From RYN-433 sp036558265 (lineage in GTDB: Bacteria > Planctomycetota > Phycisphaerae > Tepidisphaerales > Tepidisphaeraceae), in NCBI GenBank assembly GCA_036558265.1, contig DATBFY010000263.1, positions 1 through 7,382 of the forward strand: 7,382 nucleotides of DNA. Reading direction: 5' to 3'. Positions 5,016 through 7,382 of this stretch are shown piece by piece. Under the pieces are notes generated by a model. The model was not told the origin of the DNA. It did no database searches and worked only from the letters and a program-made list of their open reading frames with translations. The translations under genes and the position numbers were made by a program. Positions within the stretch are counted from its first letter, which is position 1; the number at the start of each line of letters is the position of its first letter.

Positions 5016-5876
5016 ATGATCGACCGTACCAGCCCAGCTGTCGTTGCGACCCGGGAAGTGTGTCGCCGGAGACCATTGCCGCTGCGGGCACTGAAAGCCA
5101 TCCTGCTGGTCGGGCTCGTGGTGCTGGCGGCATTGGGAGAAGCTCGAGGAGCACCGGAAAAACGGTGGTCCGGCTACACGCGAGCTGGTACCGAAGCCCT
5201 ACGGCAAGGCTATTATGCTAAGGCCAAGCGGATGTTCCGGGCAGCGGTCGCAGAGGCAGAGCAGTTTTCGTCGCCAGACGCGCGCCTAGCCGAGAGCCTC
5301 ACCGGTCTCGCGAAGACCCACAGCGCATTACACGAGTATCGGCAGGCCGAAGCAGCCTTGGCCCAGGCGGTGGTGATCGAGGAAGACCTAGTTGGGCCAA
5401 GGCATCCGTCGCTGGCTGCGATGCTGGACACGTATGCGTTCCTGCTGAGACAGGTGGGGCGTGAAAGCGACGCTGCGGCGGTCGAAGCACGGATTCGGTT
5501 GATCCTTTCCGATCCCATCCTGGAGACCCCCGGGACCACGTGGGCTAGGCGCGGGGCCGATAAGAGTGAGTTTGACGCGGACCGGCAGGCGTGCCTGAAG
5601 AAAGCGTGGTATGGCGCGAGCGCATTCGGCTCGCTTGTCAATCCGGCGGTCTACATCAAATGCCTAGAGCGACAGGGATGGCGTGCGACTACTGCATTCC
5701 CCCAGAGGGCTAACCCCAATCGGCGAATAAGGGGGATGGGAAACTGCGGAGAACATGAATCAGAGAGGCTTCCAATGCGGTCTCAAGGGAGAGCACGCCA
5801 ATGCACTCCCTCGCACACTGGAGGCCCCTCTGATGCGCTTGACGATAGCGACCCTGCAGCGGGTGGTCAAGGGTGA
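5016..5876 (+). CDS. Exported TPR-type protein, C-terminus replaced by IS sequence
   Basis: Residues about 17-27 are basic and 28-40 hydrophobic (AILLVGLVVLAAL), followed by GEARGAPEK, so an export signal or membrane anchor is likely. Residues about 55-160 have tetratricopeptide-like helical pairs (AGTEALRQGYYAKAKRMFRAAVAEAE; LTGLAKTHSALHEYRQAEAALAQAVVIEE; LAAMLDTYAFLLRQVGRESDAAAVEARI), usually a protein-interaction scaffold. Residues about 180-224 carry a separate motif, FDADRQACLKKAWYG followed by CLERQGWR. Its two Cys could form a disulfide, and such motifs usually sit at the protein end. The native frame runs to about 5693 (226 residues). From 5694 the reading frame is inside the insertion sequence and adds about 60 residues of unrelated sequence, ending at 5876. 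ATG at 5016 is uncertain (no clear ribosome site); GTG at 5058 is an alternative that still keeps the signal. Confidence 0.72.
   Translation: MIDRTSPAVVATREVCRRRPLPLRALKAILLVGLVVLAALGEARGAPEKRWSGYTRAGTEALRQGYYAKAKRMFRAAVAEAEQFSSPDARLAESLTGLAKTHSALHEYRQAEAALAQAVVIEEDLVGPRHPSLAAMLDTYAFLLRQVGRESDAAAVEARIRLILSDPILETPGTTWARRGADKSEFDADRQACLKKAWYGASAFGSLVNPAVYIKCLERQGWRATTAFPQRANPNRRIRGMGNCGEHESERLPMRSQGRARQCTPSHTGGPSDALDDSDPAAGGQG
5694..5730. repeat. Left terminal inverted repeat of the IS
   Basis: The 20-bp block 5711-5730 (TAACCCC...GAATAA) is a perfect inverse of 7195-7214. The outermost GCATTCC (5694-5700) also matches the right end, whereas the 10 bp between (5701-5710) do not. Confidence 0.8.
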
Positions 5877-7193
5877 TCTCACGATTCAGTTTGTTCCCCA
5901 AGCGCTCACAGCGTACGGCGGCCTGGAACTGCTCGGGCGCTATCTGCGGCAGATCGATCTGGGGGCCCGGTTGCGCCAGACGTTCGCGGGACTCCGCAGC
6001 GACTACGGTAGTCCCCGGATCGCCCTGGTGCTGCTGGCCTTGTTCTACGTCGGGGCCCGGCGCCTCGAACATCTGCGCTACCTGACTGGCGATCCGATGG
6101 TGACGCGCTTCTGTGGCTTGGCCCGATTGCCGACCCGCCGGACGGTCGCCGACTGGTTGCGGCAGTTCACGCAGGAGACGCTGGCGCCGCTCGTCGCCTT
6201 GAATCGTGACCTGGTGACCGAGGCGCTGGCCCGGCTGGAGCTGCCAGGCCTGACGATCGACGTCGATGGGTCGGTCATCCGGACGGGGGCTACCGTCGGC
6301 TGGGCCTTCCGCGGCTTCAACCCGCATCATCGCAAGGACCCGAGCTATTACCCGCTGGTCGCGCACGTGGCCCAGACGGGGCACATCCTCCGCCTCAAGA
6401 ACCGGCCCGGCAACGTCCACGACTCCAAGCAGGCGATCCCGTTCCTGCGGGACCTCATCGACGACCTCCGCGCCCAATTCGGCCGGCGGGTGGCCTTGGA
6501 GTTCCGCATGGACGCCGCCTTCTTCCAACGCGGGATTCTGCAGCTCCTGACCGCCCGGGACTGCGGCTTCGCGATCAAGGTCGGGTATTGGAGTTGGCTG
6601 CCGCTCAAGGCGATCGCGGCCACGTGCCGATGCTGGCACCCGGCGTGACCGGTCACGAGACCGAGCTGGTGATCCCGCAGTGGAACGATCTCCGCCTGCG
6701 CGTGGTCCTCTACCGGAAGCACGTCAACCACGAGACACGCCGGAACTTCCAGCTGGACCTGTTCACCCCCGATGACGGTCACTATGAGTACTCGGCCGTC
6801 GCCACCAACCTGCCGCTGGGCCTGGCGGCGCTCTGGGCGTTCGCCTGCGGGCGCGGGGCGCAGGAAAAAACCTTCGCGGAGCTCAAGGGCGAGTTCGCCC
6901 TCGACGTGGTCCCGACGAAGCACTACACGGCCAACAGCGCCTGGCAGCAACTGAGCATCCTCGCCCACAATCTCATCCGGAGCTTCCAACTCGAGACGCT
7001 CGCCGAACCGAAACCCCGGTCTCGCAAACGGACCTACGCCTACCTGTTCCGCAGCATGCGCACGCTCCGGTTCCTCCTCATTGCCCGAGCCGGGCGTGTG
7101 ACCCGCCTCGGCGGCCGGAACGTGCTCCGCCTGACCAAGAACCCCGCAACGGAGGCGCTGTATGGACAGATCGCTCACCGCCTGGCGGCCTGA
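5833..7193 (+). pseudogene. IS1380-family DDE transposase, frameshifted
   Basis: Transposase with an RNase H-type catalytic core. The first reading frame runs from ATG 5833 to the stop at 6646-6648. The rest continues in another frame, open across about 6588 to 7193. N-terminal homology region: FVPQALTAYGGLELLGRYLRQ and GSPRIALVLLALFYVGARRLEHLRYL. Catalytic Asp candidates are in LTIDVDGS (about residues 143-145) and FRMDAAF (Asp about 227). After the shift come YRKHVNHETRRNFQLDLFTPDDGHYEYS and the GRGAQEKTFAELK signature holding the catalytic Glu (codon 6864-6866). The frame changes near 6635-6646, between the second Asp and the Glu, so neither piece alone should be active. No slippery heptamer is seen in the overlap. 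Start 5833 has GGAGG (5820-5824) 8 nt upstream; ATG 5755 is an in-frame alternative with a poorly spaced ribosome site. Confidence 0.85.
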
Positions 7194-7194
7194 T

Positions 7195-7231
7195 TTATTC
7201 GCCGATTGGGGTTAATCTGTCCCCGGAATGC
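7195..7231. repeat. Right terminal inverted repeat of the IS
   Basis: The 20-bp inner block 7195-7214 matches the left end perfectly, and GGAATGC (7225-7231) matches left GCATTCC. The end carries CTGTCCCCGGA (7217-7227), not conserved at the left end. The inner block begins 2 nt after the transposase stop codon. Confidence 0.8.
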
Positions 7232-7263
7232 GATATATCTTAATGGATATAACGAGATCGTGA

Positions 7264-7284
7264 CCGACTCTCGAAGAGAATCGG
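7264..7284. promoter_or_regulatory. Inverted repeat upstream of the last gene
   Basis: CCGACTCTC (7264-7272) and GAGAATCGG (7276-7284) are 9-bp arms with one mismatch and a 3-nt loop, ending 28 bp before the GTG at 7313. AT-rich sequence with ATATATC and GGATATAAC precedes it (7232-7255) and may contain the promoter, though no clean -35/-10 pair stands out. An operator or 5'-leader hairpin for the downstream gene is the likely meaning. Confidence 0.4.
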
Positions 7285-7312
7285 TGCGGCGCGCGGATGA
7301 CGGAGGTCGAAT

Positions 7313-7382
7313 GTGACGCCGGCGATCCTGGAGGAGTACCGTCGAGATCCGCGCCGGGCGGTGACCGCCGAGGGGGTGGTGT
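7313..7382 (+). CDS. Start of an unidentified gene, cut by the window end
   Basis: GTG at 7313 has GGAGG (7302-7306) 6 nt upstream. The frame then stays open to the window end, giving VTPAILEEYRRDPRRAVTAEG and two more Val. The overlapping ATG at 7311 stops immediately. Twenty-three residues are too few to assign a family. The short basic N-terminus leading to an EGVV segment would be compatible with a small zinc-finger regulator of the MucR/Ros type, but the diagnostic Cys/His residues lie beyond the window. Confidence 0.55.
   Translation, partial: MTPAILEEYRRDPRRAVTAEGVV

Larger units (their letters stand above)
5694..7231 (+). mobile_element. IS1380-like insertion sequence, about 1.54 kb
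   Basis: A single frameshifted transposase gene lies between terminal inverted repeats. Inner blocks of 20 bp are perfectly inverted (5711-5730 and 7195-7214). Further out at the same distance, GCATTCC (5694-5700) matches inverted GGAATGC (7225-7231). Size and the single DDE-type gene fit the IS1380 family. The exact ends and target duplication are unclear: no clean 4-5 bp direct repeat abuts both ends. TGCGA occurs at 5684-5688 and 7229-7233 but is placed asymmetrically. The element lies in the 3' end of the TPR gene and is oriented the same way. Confidence 0.82.

Noticed and set aside
5710..6639. 309-codon minus-strand frame antisense to the transposase
   Set aside because: It is a shadow of the transposase reading frame; the Gln/Arg/Glu-rich product matches no family I know.
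5684..7233. TGCGA at 5684-5688 and 7229-7233 as IS target duplication
   Set aside because: The two copies are not at equal distance from the matched terminal repeats, so a chance match is more likely.

Overview
The window looks like a high-GC, soil- or sediment-type bacterial chromosome fragment. I see no marker gene that fixes the phylum. Gene density is low: about seven real protein genes, one insertion sequence, and a gene-free stretch of about 1.25 kb. There is no CRISPR array, rRNA gene or complete tRNA gene.

Layout. (1) Positions 2-517 (+) hold the C-terminal part of a secreted phosphoesterase of the acid phosphatase/phospholipase C superfamily, cut by the window edge. (2) Positions 765-1232 (-) encode an unrecognised 155-residue protein with a strong Shine-Dalgarno. 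(3) Positions 1233-1631 are a divergent intergenic region with several stem-loops. (4) A stand-alone twin-CBS-domain protein (1632-2075, +) is followed by a small exported methionine-rich protein (2307-2681, +). (5) Positions 2682-3934 have no convincing gene. They contain a nested GC-rich hairpin, a tRNA 3' half-like sequence ending in CCA, and a diverged direct repeat of about 75 bp whose two copies sit 360 bp apart. (6) A cysteine-free Crp/Fnr-family regulator lies at 3935-4624 (-). (7) A possible very small ORF (4848-5015) abuts an exported TPR-type protein (5016-5693 native part, open to 5876). (8) An IS1380-like element (about 5694-7231) has inserted into the 3' end of the TPR gene. Its transposase is frameshifted. 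(9) A new partial gene begins at 7313 (+) behind a hairpin.

How the genes relate. No metabolic operon is visible. The CBS protein and the Met-rich exported protein are co-directional but 231 bp apart with hairpins between them, so co-transcription is possible but not shown. The Crp/Fnr regulator could act on neighbours, but I found no clear TTGAT-N4-ATCAA-type operator. The most unusual parts are the tRNA-like end with its flanking repeat, the Met-rich exported protein, and the IS-mediated change to the end of the TPR gene.
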